From Bog-473 sp963828505 (GTDB lineage: Bacteria; Actinomycetota; Acidimicrobiia; Acidimicrobiales; RAAP-2), in NCBI GenBank assembly GCA_963828505.1, contig CAWHFM010000018.1, positions 1-64,000 of the forward strand: a stretch of DNA of 64,000 bases, in the 5' to 3' direction. Both the position numbers and the translations under genes were made by a program. How positions within the stretch are numbered: the first letter of the stretch is position 1; the number at the start of each line of letters is the position of its first letter. The notes below the pieces were generated by a model. That model did not search any database. It was not told the DNA's origin and worked only from the letters and a program-made list of their open reading frames with translations. Shown piece by piece: positions 46,993-55,498 of this stretch.

Positions 46993-47750
46993 GGGAGCAG
47001 CCGGGCGACGGCGCAGGCGGCCCCGTAGCCGTTGTCGATCCCGACGACGGTCACGCCCGACGAGCACGACGAGAGCATGGCCAGCAGCGCCGTCACCCCC
47101 TCGAGCGCCGCGCCGTAGCCGGTGCTGGTCGGCACGGCCACGACCGGTGCGGGCGTCAGCCCCCCGATGACGCTGGCCAGGGCGCCTTCCATCCCGGCGA
47201 CCACGACGACGGCCGCTGCCGCCGCGACGGTATCGACCTCGGCCAGGAGCCGGTGCAGCCCGGCCACGCCGCAGTCGGTCAGCAAGGTGGCGCCGAGGCC
47301 GAGGGCGGCGAGGACGGCGACGCATTCGGTGGCGACGGGCAGGTCCGCAGTCCCGGCGGTCACCACCACGACGTCGTCCCGGCGCTCGGGGGCAGGGCGG
47401 AACACGACCGTCGAGAGCGAGCCGGTGCTCGAGAGCACGCCCGGGCCGGCACCGATGGCCTGGGCCACGGCGGACGCTGCTTTGACCTGGTTTTCGTCGG
47501 CCCGCGTGAGCAGCACCGGTCCGTCGCCCCCCTTGAGCAGTTCCTCGACCACCGCGGCGCAGTGCTCGGGCGTCTTGCCGGGCCCGTAGACGGCCTCGGG
47601 CAGGCCCAGGCGCAGGTCACGGTGATGGTCGACCCGGGCGAAGCCGAGGTCGGCATAGGGCACGCGCCGCAATAAGCGCACCGCCTCGTCGGGCGAGCAT
47701 TCGCCTCTGGCTACCTGTTGAATCAGCGTACGAAGGGAGGAAGCGTCCAT
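46989..47750 (-). CDS. larB: Pyridinium-3,5-biscarboxylic acid mononucleotide synthase
   Basis: The protein has 253 residues from ATG 47750; a further ATG at 47771 is less likely. LarB carboxylates and hydrolyses nicotinic acid adenine dinucleotide to start the nickel-pincer cofactor. It resembles PurE in its C-terminal half: VVVVTAGTADLPVATECVAV, TDCGVAGLHRLL, GMEGALASVIGGL, VPTSTGYGAALEGVTALLAM and GIDNGYGAA. The N-terminus has the usual LRRVPYADLGFARVDHHRDL. It is divergent from pheA with a 23-base gap. Confidence 0.87.
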   Translation of the reverse strand: MDASSLRTLIQQVARGECSPDEAVRLLRRVPYADLGFARVDHHRDLRLGLPEAVYGPGKTPEHCAAVVEELLKGGDGPVLLTRADENQVKAASAVAQAIGAGPGVLSSTGSLSTVVFRPAPERRDDVVVVTAGTADLPVATECVAVLAALGLGATLLTDCGVAGLHRLLAEVDTVAAAAAVVVVAGMEGALASVIGGLTPAPVVAVPTSTGYGAALEGVTALLAMLSSCSSGVTVVGIDNGYGAACAVARLLP

Positions 47751-47773
47751 GACCTGCCCTATCCTGCCCAACC

Positions 47774-48706
47774 GTGACCCCGCCTGCGACCACGGTGGCC
47801 TACCTCGGGCCGGCAGCCACCTTCACCGAGGAGGCGCTCCTCACCCAGCCCGACCTGGCCGACGCCGGCTTGGTGCCACTCGTGACCATCACCGCGGTGC
47901 TCGACGCGGTGGCTTCGGGTGAGGTCGACCTCGGCTTCGTGCCCATTGAGAACGGTATCGAGGGGACGGTCAGCGCCACCGTCGACGGGCTCATCCACGA
48001 CGTCGACCTGCGGGTCCAGCGCGAGGTCGTGATGGACATCCACCTCCATCTCATGGCCGCCCGCGACACGACGCTGGACGAGATCCGCCACGTCTCGTCG
48101 TACCCGCACGCCCTGGGCCAATGCCAGCGGTTCCTGGCCCGGGCGCTTCCGGGAGCGGAGCAGCGAGCGGCCAACTCGACCGCCGACGCGGCACGGGTGC
48201 TGGGGGCGTCCGGAGCCCACGACGGCGCAGCCATCTCGCCGCGTCTGGCGGCCGAGCGCTACGGACTCGAGATCCTGGCCGAGGACGTGGAGGACCACCC
48301 GGAGAACCAGACGCGGTTCGTCCTGCTGGCCCAGCACCGGGTGCCCAGGCCCACCGGCCACGACAAGACCAGCATCGTGTGCTTCCAGCGGGCGGACCAC
48401 CCCGGGAGCCTGCACGGGATCCTGGGCCAGTTCGCGGCGCGCAACATCAACCTGACCAAGCTCGAGTCGCGCCCGACCAAGCAGGCACTCGGGGACTATT
48501 GCTTCGTCATCGACCTCAACGGCCACGTCGGCGACGAGGTGGTCGCCGACTGCCTGCGCGACCTGCACGCCTCGTTGGCCGGCGTGAAGTTCCTCGGCTC
48601 CTACCCGGCGGGGGGAGAGCACGGTCCGGAGCAGCGACGCCAGGCCGACGCCGCATGGCAGGCGGCGGACGAGTGGCTCCGCGAGCTGCGCGACGCCATG
48701 GGCTGA
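47774..48706 (+). CDS. pheA: Prephenate dehydratase
   Basis: This 310-residue enzyme converts prephenate to phenylpyruvate. The catalytic domain starts VAYLGPAATFTEEAL, has VPIENGIEGTVSATVDGL and the catalytic NQTRFVLL. The regulatory ACT domain follows (GSLHGILGQFAARNINLTKL, ESRPTK, YCFVIDLNGH), which binds phenylalanine for feedback inhibition. It is a monofunctional dehydratase with no chorismate mutase domain. The start is GTG 47774. Confidence 0.92.
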   Translation: MTPPATTVAYLGPAATFTEEALLTQPDLADAGLVPLVTITAVLDAVASGEVDLGFVPIENGIEGTVSATVDGLIHDVDLRVQREVVMDIHLHLMAARDTTLDEIRHVSSYPHALGQCQRFLARALPGAEQRAANSTADAARVLGASGAHDGAAISPRLAAERYGLEILAEDVEDHPENQTRFVLLAQHRVPRPTGHDKTSIVCFQRADHPGSLHGILGQFAARNINLTKLESRPTKQALGDYCFVIDLNGHVGDEVVADCLRDLHASLAGVKFLGSYPAGGEHGPEQRRQADAAWQAADEWLRELRDAMG

Positions 48707-48776
48707 GTCCGGGGAGGCGGGCTCCCGGGCGGGTGAGATGGCAGCCGCTGGTACTGTGCCCCTCCGGGAGGGCGAC

Positions 48777-49925
48777 GTGACGCTGCAGACCATCGACGTC
48801 GACCAGCATCTCTTCGAGTCCAGGACGACCTGGTCCGACTACATGGAGCCGTCGCAGCGCGAGGACGCGCTGTCCATCACCGACGACGACGCCGGGTGGC
48901 CGTGGCTGACCTGGCGGGGCGACAGGCTCACCCGCCTCGAAGTGCCGGTGCCCGAGCGTTCGGAGCTCATCGGCGCGGACCGCCTACGCCCGCTGCGGGG
49001 TGAGCGGGCCCCGGCGTCCTTCGACGAGCTGGTGCCCGACTCGTACCGTCAGGCGTCGTCCCGGTTGGACTCCCTCGATGAGTTCGGGATCGACGCCGCC
49101 GTGCTGTTCCCCAACTACGGACTCCTCTGGGAGCAGCGGCTGGCGTCGGACCGGAACGCGCAGCGGGCCAACGCCCGCGCCTACAACCGCTTCGTGGCCG
49201 AGCGCTGCTCCGACGGTGGAGGCCGGCTTTTCGGCGTCGCCCACGTGCTGCTGCACGACCCGGCGTGGGCGGTCGAGGAGATCCGGCGCGTGCGCGCCGA
49301 AGGCGTCCGGCTGGTCATGATCGCCCCGGCGCCCGTGGACGGGAAGCCGCTCTCTCATACCGACTTCGACCCGGTTTGGGCGGCATGCAGCGAGGTCGGG
49401 GTGGCGCCGGTCTTCCACGTCTCGGAGTTCGAGAGCCCGATCCACCCGGCCTGGCGCGAGGGAGAGCGCGACAACGGGGAGCAGCTCTTCGACTCCATCT
49501 TCTTGTACCTGGCGCCCGCGGTGGCCCTGGCCAACCTCATCCTGCACGGCGTGCTCGAGCGGTTCCCCTCGCTGCGGATCGGGGTGGTGGAGCTCACGGC
49601 GAGCTGGGTCCCGAGCTTCCTGCTTCACCTCGACGGTGCGTCGGACTTCTACGCGCAGCGCCACGGCGAGCCCTTCCGGCGACTCGGGGCCAGGCCGTCG
49701 GAGTACTTCCTGCGCCAGGTCCGGGTGGCAGCGCTGCCCTACGAGATGCCGAACCGCCTCGTGCCCAAGGTCGGCGAGGACACGTTCATGGTCGGGAGCG
49801 ACTGGCCGCACGCCGAAGGCGTGGCCGACCCCATGGGAGCCGCCAAGCGGGCCACATCCGGACTGTCGGAGCAGGCCCGGGCGAACCTCCTCGGTGCCAA
49901 CGCGAAGTGGCTGCTCGGCCTGTGA
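48777..49925 (+). CDS. Amidohydrolase (ACMSD-like, amidohydrolase 2)
   Basis: The protein has 382 residues from GTG 48777; GGGAGGG lies just upstream and argues against the ATG at 48738. DVDQHLFESRTTW gives the first metal ligands, and LGVAH-like and PVFHVSEFESPIHPAW follow. The final acidic ligand lies in VGSDWPHAEGVADP. The family includes decarboxylases of carboxymuconate-type acids; the substrate here is unknown. It overlaps the next VOC gene by four bases, which points to a small catabolic operon. Confidence 0.78.
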   Translation: MTLQTIDVDQHLFESRTTWSDYMEPSQREDALSITDDDAGWPWLTWRGDRLTRLEVPVPERSELIGADRLRPLRGERAPASFDELVPDSYRQASSRLDSLDEFGIDAAVLFPNYGLLWEQRLASDRNAQRANARAYNRFVAERCSDGGGRLFGVAHVLLHDPAWAVEEIRRVRAEGVRLVMIAPAPVDGKPLSHTDFDPVWAACSEVGVAPVFHVSEFESPIHPAWREGERDNGEQLFDSIFLYLAPAVALANLILHGVLERFPSLRIGVVELTASWVPSFLLHLDGASDFYAQRHGEPFRRLGARPSEYFLRQVRVAALPYEMPNRLVPKVGEDTFMVGSDWPHAEGVADPMGAAKRATSGLSEQARANLLGANAKWLLGL

Positions 49926-50416
49926 CGATCGACCTCGAAGCCGCCGCCGAGGAGCGCGAGCGACTGCGCGTCGCCTACCTGCGCCCGCCGGCGGATCGGC
50001 CCGCCTCAACTGCCCGAGGCGTTCACCACCTCGCTCTCTTGTGCTCCGACGTCGAGCGGACCATTCGCTTCTACCAGGAGCTGCTCGGGTTCCCCCTGGT
50101 CGAGTTGTTCGAGAACCGTGACTACAAGGGGTCGACGCACCTTTTCTTCGACCTCGGTCACGACAACACCCTGGCGTTCTTCGACTTCCCCGGACTCGGG
50201 CTCGGTCCCTATGCCGAGGTGCTGGGCGGGTTCCACCACCTGGCCATCTCGGTCGACCGGGCCCAGTGGGACGCGGCCCGGTCGAGGCTGGAGCAGGCCG
50301 GCGTCCCCACCCAGATCGAGAGCGAGGTCTCGCTCTACTTCTCCGACCCCGACGGGGCGAGGCTCGAGCTGATCGCCGAGGACCTGGGCTCGCTGTACGG
50401 AACGCCCCTGCACTAA
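49922..50416 (+). CDS. VOC (glyoxalase/extradiol dioxygenase) family protein
   Basis: This protein has 164 residues from GTG 49922. GVHHLALLCSDVERTIRFYQ, DNTLAFFDFPG, GGFHHLAISVDRAQW and SLYFSDPDGARLELI show one beta-alpha-beta-beta-beta pair with candidate metal ligands H (GVHH), H (GGFHH) and E (ARLE). It is coupled to the amidohydrolase and to a second VOC protein, so it may be a ring-cleavage or isomerase step in the same pathway. Confidence 0.75.
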   Translation: MTIDLEAAAEERERLRVAYLRPPADRPASTARGVHHLALLCSDVERTIRFYQELLGFPLVELFENRDYKGSTHLFFDLGHDNTLAFFDFPGLGLGPYAEVLGGFHHLAISVDRAQWDAARSRLEQAGVPTQIESEVSLYFSDPDGARLELIAEDLGSLYGTPLH

Positions 50417-50805
50417 TGGCGGTGACCGGCCTGGCCAACCTGGCCGTCAAGGTGGCCGACTCCGACCTGGAATCCGCCTGCGCCTGGTATGCCGCGGCGG
50501 GCGCACGCGTGAGCGAGCCGGTTCATTGGGAGAACGGTCGGCGGGCCGATATCGAGCTCGGGGCGCTCTCGCTCACGCTCTTCACCCGTGCCATCTACGA
50601 GGACGCGTGCACGCTGCCCGATGAGGGGTTCCTGCACCCGGCGCTCTTCGTCGACGACCTCGATGCCGAGCTCGCACGACACCGCGTCCTGTGGGGTCCG
50701 CGCGTCGTGAGCGGCTCCTTCGGAACCCGGCGCATCGCCTTCGTCGAGGCACCCGGTGGCATCCGGCTCGAGTTCATGGAGCAGCTGGCGGACCCGCAGG
50801 ACTGA
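50416..50805 (+). CDS. VOC family protein, second
   Basis: The protein has 129 residues. The ATG shares its first base with the TAA of the preceding VOC gene. LANLAVKVADSDLESACAWY and IAFVEAPGGIRLEFMEQL outline the fold. Metal ligands are incomplete (N-L-A in place of a His), so it may be non-catalytic. Confidence 0.7.
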   Translation: MAVTGLANLAVKVADSDLESACAWYAAAGARVSEPVHWENGRRADIELGALSLTLFTRAIYEDACTLPDEGFLHPALFVDDLDAELARHRVLWGPRVVSGSFGTRRIAFVEAPGGIRLEFMEQLADPQD

Positions 50806-50885
50806 GGCCCGGCTCGCATCGACTCCCCCTCACGGGCCCGTGTGAGAATCCGGCGAAAGGATCCACACTCCCTCAGGAGGGCGCC

Positions 50886-51409
50886 ATGACCACGACGGAC
50901 GCGAACAAGACGGCCACGGGGGCCGTACCGCCGGGACCGAAGCTCGGCTACACCAAGGACGGCACCCCGGTGTGGCCCATACGAGTCGTTTCGCCAAGAT
51001 GGACACCTCCGCGCAGCGGTTCAACGCGGCGGTCGGGCTGAGGATCACCGTCCTCGTCGGGACGATGTGGGCCGCCTACGTGTTCGCCGCCGTCGCGCTG
51101 ATCAGCCTGCCGGACAACATCCACAGCACGCAGCTGCTCATCCTGTGGATCAGCTCGAGCTTCCTGCAGCTCGTACTGCTGCCGATCATCATCGTCGGCC
51201 AGAACATCCAGGCGCGCGCGGCGGACGCCCGGGCCGCCAAGACGTTCGAGGACGTCGAGGACGCGCGCAACGAGATCGCGCGCGCCATCGACCTCCTCGA
51301 CGTCCACACCGCCGGCGGCCTGCACGACGCGGTGCAGTTGATCATTCAGGCCATGGACGCCCGGGGGACGCCGGGCGCCGGAGCCGGGACGCCGGTACCG
51401 GCGATCTGA
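50886..51409 (+). CDS. DUF1003-like membrane protein (one frameshift)
   Basis: AGGAGG stands five bases before ATG 50886. The N-terminus (GPKLGYTKDGTPVWP) is in a different frame from the rest (HTSRFAKMDTSAQRFNAAVG, two helices MWAAYVFAAVALISL and LLILWISSSFLQLVLLPIII), the change lying near 50975. The C-terminal helix is acidic/basic. This layout is common in uncharacterised actinobacterial membrane proteins. The function is unknown. Confidence 0.55.
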
Positions 51410-51431
51410 GGCGCGCCGGCCGCGTCGGGGA

Positions 51432-52940
51432 TCAGCCGGCTTCGAGCGCTTCGTCGAGATCCAACAGAGCCGGACGATCGGAAGTCCGGGGGGCTCGGAG
51501 CGAGGGCAGCGTGAGCATGGCGACGACCGCGGTGGCGAGAAGGACCACGGCGGCCACGGCGAAGGCGAGGGTGTACCCGTCGCTGAGTGCGGCGGCCGCG
51601 TGGGCCGGACTGGCCGCAGACGTCAGGACCCCGGCCGTCCGTTTGGCGGCCAACGTGGCCAGCACCGCCAGCCCGATGGATGCGCCGACCGTCCGCGAGG
51701 TGTTCAGGAGGCCCGAGGCGAGACCGGCGTCGCCCTGAGGCACGCCGGCCGTGCCGGCGACGGCGACGGGGGTGACGGTGAGACCCATACCCAGGCCGAT
51801 GAGGACGAAGGGCCCGAACAGGTCGGCCAGGAACGTGCTGTGCGGTGTGATCCGGGTCATCCAAGCCAGGCCCGCGGCCGCCACCAGCGTTCCGATCAGG
51901 ATCAGAGGCCGCGGACCCATTCGTGAGACGAGCCTGGAGACAATCTGGGCACCGGCCGCGATCAGGAGAGTCTGGGGCAGGAAGGCGAGGCCGGCCTGGA
52001 GGGGGCTGAAGCCGAGGACGTGTTGCATGTAGAGGGTCTCGAAGTACCAGGACCCGAACAACGCACCGAACAAGAGGAACATGACCGCGTTGGCTCCGCT
52101 GACCGATCGGGACCGGAAGATCCGCAACGGGACCAGGGGTGCCTTCGAGACGCGCGCTTGCAGCAGGAGGAATCCGGCGATGAGGGCCAGTCCGATCGCC
52201 ATGGGCACCAGCACCTGCGGGGAGCCCCACGGATAGACCTCGGTGCGCACGATGGCGTAGACGAAACTGACGAGGCCGGCCGTGACGGTGACGGCGCCGG
52301 CGAGGTCGAGGTGCCGGTGGGCCAGCTCCGCCTTCGACTCGGGGACGTAGCGTCGTGCCGCCACGAGCGCGACGGCGCCGATGGGCACATTGACGAAGAG
52401 GATCCAGCGCCAGTTCAGGAACTCCGTGAGGATGCCTCCGAAGAGCGCACCGGCGGAGGCTCCGGCCGAGGAGACCGCGCTCCACGCCCCGAGTGCCCGG
52501 GCGCGCGCCGGCCCCTCGGCGAAGGTGGCGGTGAGGATGGTAAGCGTCGCCGGGGCCAAAATGGCCGCGCCGAGCCCCTGGATAGCTCTGGCGGTGATGA
52601 GCCACGCCTCGCTCTGCGCCATCCCGCCGAGCAGGCTCGAGGCCGTGAACACACCCAGGCCGAGGAGGAAGATCCGGCGCCGCCCGAAGACATCCGCCGC
52701 CCGGCCCCCGAGCAGGAGGAACCCGGCGAAGGTGAGCGTGTAGGCGTTGACGATCCACTGCAGACCCGAGGTGCTGAAGTGCAGGTCGCGTTGGATCGAG
52801 GGCAGCGCGACATTGACGATGGACGCATCGAGGACGACCATGAACTGGCCGACGAGCACCAGGCCCAGAACGAGCCACGGCGGGACGATCCTGCCGGGCG
52901 CGACCTCTATTACTCCGCTCGGGTCCACTTCGCCGCGCAC
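51432..52940 (-). CDS. MFS multidrug exporter (DHA2, 14-TM)
   Basis: This 502-residue proton-coupled exporter is of EmrB/QacA type. Motifs are GQFMVVLDASIVNVALPSIQ, LQWIVNAYTLTFAGFLLLGG, RAADVFGRRRIF (motif A), RAIQGLGAAILAPATL and the TM5 motif SSAGASAGALFGGI. It is unbroken, in contrast to the related gene at 38.7 kb. The substrate is unknown. No regulator adjoins. Confidence 0.85.
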   Translation of the reverse strand: MRGEVDPSGVIEVAPGRIVPPWLVLGLVLVGQFMVVLDASIVNVALPSIQRDLHFSTSGLQWIVNAYTLTFAGFLLLGGRAADVFGRRRIFLLGLGVFTASSLLGGMAQSEAWLITARAIQGLGAAILAPATLTILTATFAEGPARARALGAWSAVSSAGASAGALFGGILTEFLNWRWILFVNVPIGAVALVAARRYVPESKAELAHRHLDLAGAVTVTAGLVSFVYAIVRTEVYPWGSPQVLVPMAIGLALIAGFLLLQARVSKAPLVPLRIFRSRSVSGANAVMFLLFGALFGSWYFETLYMQHVLGFSPLQAGLAFLPQTLLIAAGAQIVSRLVSRMGPRPLILIGTLVAAAGLAWMTRITPHSTFLADLFGPFVLIGLGMGLTVTPVAVAGTAGVPQGDAGLASGLLNTSRTVGASIGLAVLATLAAKRTAGVLTSAASPAHAAAALSDGYTLAFAVAAVVLLATAVVAMLTLPSLRAPRTSDRPALLDLDEALEAG

Positions 52941-53104
52941 GCGTCTCCCTCTCGGCTTTTCAGATCGTCACCGTTCCCCCGTGAGGTCAACGCGCACTGA
53001 GGGAGGGCTATTCCGTCGGTCGCGCCATCACGAGCCGGACCCGGCACATCGACCGGCGGCCGTCGCCGTTCCTCGTCCGGCCACTCCGTGTCAGGATCGG
53101 CGGC

Positions 53105-53546
53105 GTGACGGATCCACCGGTCCTGCCGGTCCCACCGGACCCACCATCCGGGCTCGCACCCGGCGTTCCCTATGCCTACGCATCGGTCGTACCCGCAGGC
53201 CGGCGGTTGATCTTCACGGCGGGATCGTGCCCGCTCGATCCCGCCGGTGCGACGGTGGCGCCGGGCGACGTAGCCGGGCAGGCCGAGCAGGTGATGGACA
53301 ACCTCGAAGCCGCGTTGCGGCAAGCGGAGGCCACCCTGAAGGACGTGGTCAAGACGACCGTCTTCGTCGCGAGCGCGGCCCGCGAGGATCTGCTCGTGGC
53401 GTGGGAGGTGGTCCACCGCCGCTTCGTTGACCACGAGCCCTCGAGTACCCTCCTCGGCGTCGAGCGCGCTGGGTTGGCCCGGCCAGCTGGTCGAGGTGGA
53501 AGCGGTCGCGGCCGTCGAGAGCCGCGACGAGAAAGTCTCGGGTTGA
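53105..53546 (+). CDS. RidA/YjgF-family protein (one frameshift)
   Basis: The GTG start is followed by PYAYASVVPAGRRLIFTAGS, DVAGQAEQVMDNLEAALRQA and LKDVVKTTVFVA. The family removes reactive enamine/imine intermediates. The C-terminal strand LGWPGQLVEVEAVAAVESRD, expected in RidA, is in another frame after about 53468, ending at 53546. One base mends it. The catalytic arginine position near the end could not be placed. Confidence 0.65.
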
Positions 53547-53628
53547 CGTCGAAACGGTGGTCACCCGTTCGTGTAGAGGGTGACGACCGGCGACCGGCTG
53601 GTTCGAGACCACGAAAGAGGTGTCATCG

Positions 53629-53985
53629 ATGACGCAATACCTGCTCAGCGTTCCCATGACCGAGGGCGCACCTGCTCCTGACCCTGCGCAGATGCAGCAC
53701 GCATACGACCAGGTGACACTCTTCAACACCGAGTTGCAGTCGGCCGGCGCCTGGGTGTTCGCCGGGGGCCTCCTCCCGGTGTCGTCCGCCACCGTGGTGC
53801 GCGCCGAGGGTGACCAGGTGTTCGTCACCGACGGCCCCTTCACCGAGTCGAAGGAGCACATCGGCGGTGTCTGGGTGATTGAGGCGCCCGACCTCGACGC
53901 GGCTCTCGCCTGGGCGACCAAGGCGACCCGGGCCTGTGGTCAGCCGGTCGAGGTCCGTCCCTTCCAGGAGATCCCCGAGGGCTGA
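53629..53985 (+). CDS. YCII/DGPF-domain protein
   Basis: The protein has 118 residues from ATG 53629; a GTG at 53620 is also in frame. MTQYLLSVPMTEG, AWVFAGGLLPVSSATVVRAE, the signature DGPFTESKEHIGGVWVIEA and QPVEVRPFQEI mark the DGPF group that accompanies ECF42-type sigma factors. The expected sigma gene is reduced to a fragment just downstream. Confidence 0.75.
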   Translation: MTQYLLSVPMTEGAPAPDPAQMQHAYDQVTLFNTELQSAGAWVFAGGLLPVSSATVVRAEGDQVFVTDGPFTESKEHIGGVWVIEAPDLDAALAWATKATRACGQPVEVRPFQEIPEG

Positions 53986-54019
53986 CGGTCCGGCGATGGA
54001 AACGGGCGTGCTCGACGTC

Positions 54020-54151
54020 GCGCGGCGTTCCGGGCCGAGTACGGGCGCGCCGTCTCCGTCACCCTCATCGGCCGCCGCACCAGGTCCTCGTTCCACGCCC
54101 GGGCCCGCCCACCGGTCAACATCTCGGGCTCGGACCGGGCAAGACTGGGAT
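54020..54151 (+). pseudogene. Relic of an ECF sigma factor N-terminus
   Basis: In one frame AFRAEYGRAVSVTLIG matches the usual start of sigma factors paired with DGPF proteins (FRAEYGRAVSVLIR). After it the similarity is lost, and the frame ends at TGA before the next gene. It is a short remnant, so confidence is limited. Confidence 0.4.
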
Positions 54152-54152
54152 C

Positions 54153-55415
54153 GTGACCCCAGGTTGGCGGGTGCAGCGTGTGGACCATCGGGACCTTTCG
54201 GTTCCCTTGGAGGACATCGTGCGCCTCATCGACCTGGCCGGCACCGCCACGGCGGCCGCCTACAGCCGCAGCGACGTGGTCGAGGCGCTCAACGACCAGC
54301 AGCCGGCCGCGATCGCTCTCGCGTCCGGGCAGCTCGTCGGAGTCGCCGTCGCCTGCATGGCCGGCCGCGACGCCCACCTGGTGGCCTTGGCCCTCCACCC
54401 GAGTTGGCGGAACCGGGGCATCGGCTCGTCGCTGCTTCGCGAGCTGGACCAGGAAGCGATCCATCGAGGCGCTCTTCGCATGCTGGCCCTGGTCGTGCCG
54501 GGTCAGGTCGGGGAGATCGCGTTCGCGCACCAGGGCTTCGATCGGGTGGACGGACTCCACCTCTACGTCAGGGCTGCGTCCATGGTGCCCGAGGAGCTCG
54601 AGATCGTGGAGCGCTTCGGCGGACACTTCCCACCCACTGGTCTTTGGGAGGAGATGAAGGGCTTCTCGAAGACCAAGGACCTCCTGGAGCGCCGCATCGT
54701 CGCTCCGCTGGCACACGCCGAGCTGGCGGACAGCGTCGGGCTGCGGGCACCAGCGGCGGTCATGCTCTTCGGACCACCCGGGACCGGCAAGACTTCGTTC
54801 GCGCGTGCCATGGCGTCGCGACTCACCTGGGCGTTCGTCGAACTCCACCCGTCACTCCTCGGCCACGGCACTGCCGCAGCAGCGACGTTACGCGCCGCGC
54901 TGGACGAGCTCGTGCACGTGGATCATCTGGTGTGCTTCATCGACGAAGCGGACGAAATCGCCTCGGCGCGTGCCTCCCGGCCCGAGAGTCAGCCCATCGT
55001 GAACGAGCTCCTGAAGGCGATCCCCGTCTTCAAGTCCCGGCCGGGACGCCTGATGGTAATGGCGACGAACTCCATCGCCTCCATCGATGCAGCCATGCTC
55101 CGGCCGGGACGCTTCGATCTCATAATCCCGATCGGCGCGCCCGACGGTGCCGGCAGGATTGAGCTGGCGGGGGAGTTCCTCGAGACGTGTGATCCGGAGG
55201 CTGTCGCCGAGCGTACGGAGGGATTCACGCCTGCCGACTTCGCATTGGCCGCCCAGCGTGCGGCGCAATCGGCGTTCGACCGTGCGCTCGCCGGCGGTGC
55301 GCCGGAGGTGACATCCGCCGACAGTTTGGAAGCCGTGGCGCGGACGCGTCCCAGCGTCGACCCGGTCGCGGCGGCTGCGTTCGATCGGGAGTCGGACGCG
55401 TTCGCCAGACTGTGA
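54153..55415 (+). CDS. GNAT acetyltransferase fused to an AAA+ ATPase
   Basis: The protein has 420 residues. Residues 1-140 are a GNAT domain (LVALALHPSWRNRGIGSSLL at 76-95 is the acetyl-CoA loop). Residues 165-345 are an AAA+ module close to FtsH/Cdc48-type ATPases: Walker A GPPGTGKT (207-214), Walker B CFIDEADE (261-268), sensor-1 ATNS (304-307) and arginine finger RPGR (317-320). The C-terminal helical lid contains EGFTPADFALAAQRAAQSAF. There is no protease domain or membrane segment. An acetyltransferase linked to a remodelling ATPase suggests modification coupled to unfolding of a partner; this is inference. Confidence 0.8.
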   Translation: MTPGWRVQRVDHRDLSVPLEDIVRLIDLAGTATAAAYSRSDVVEALNDQQPAAIALASGQLVGVAVACMAGRDAHLVALALHPSWRNRGIGSSLLRELDQEAIHRGALRMLALVVPGQVGEIAFAHQGFDRVDGLHLYVRAASMVPEELEIVERFGGHFPPTGLWEEMKGFSKTKDLLERRIVAPLAHAELADSVGLRAPAAVMLFGPPGTGKTSFARAMASRLTWAFVELHPSLLGHGTAAAATLRAALDELVHVDHLVCFIDEADEIASARASRPESQPIVNELLKAIPVFKSRPGRLMVMATNSIASIDAAMLRPGRFDLIIPIGAPDGAGRIELAGEFLETCDPEAVAERTEGFTPADFALAAQRAAQSAFDRALAGGAPEVTSADSLEAVARTRPSVDPVAAAAFDRESDAFARL

Positions 55416-55498
55416 CTCGCATCTGAAAGGATCGATCCCACACTCGTGTTCGCGAAGTCGCTCCAGACGCAACTCGCTACGACGTGAGACAATTCTCC

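Noticed and set aside
53879..55162. 427-codon plus-strand frame overlapping the GNAT-AAA+ gene
   Set aside because: It lacks any motif. The overlapping frame from 54153 has Walker A/B, sensor and arginine finger.
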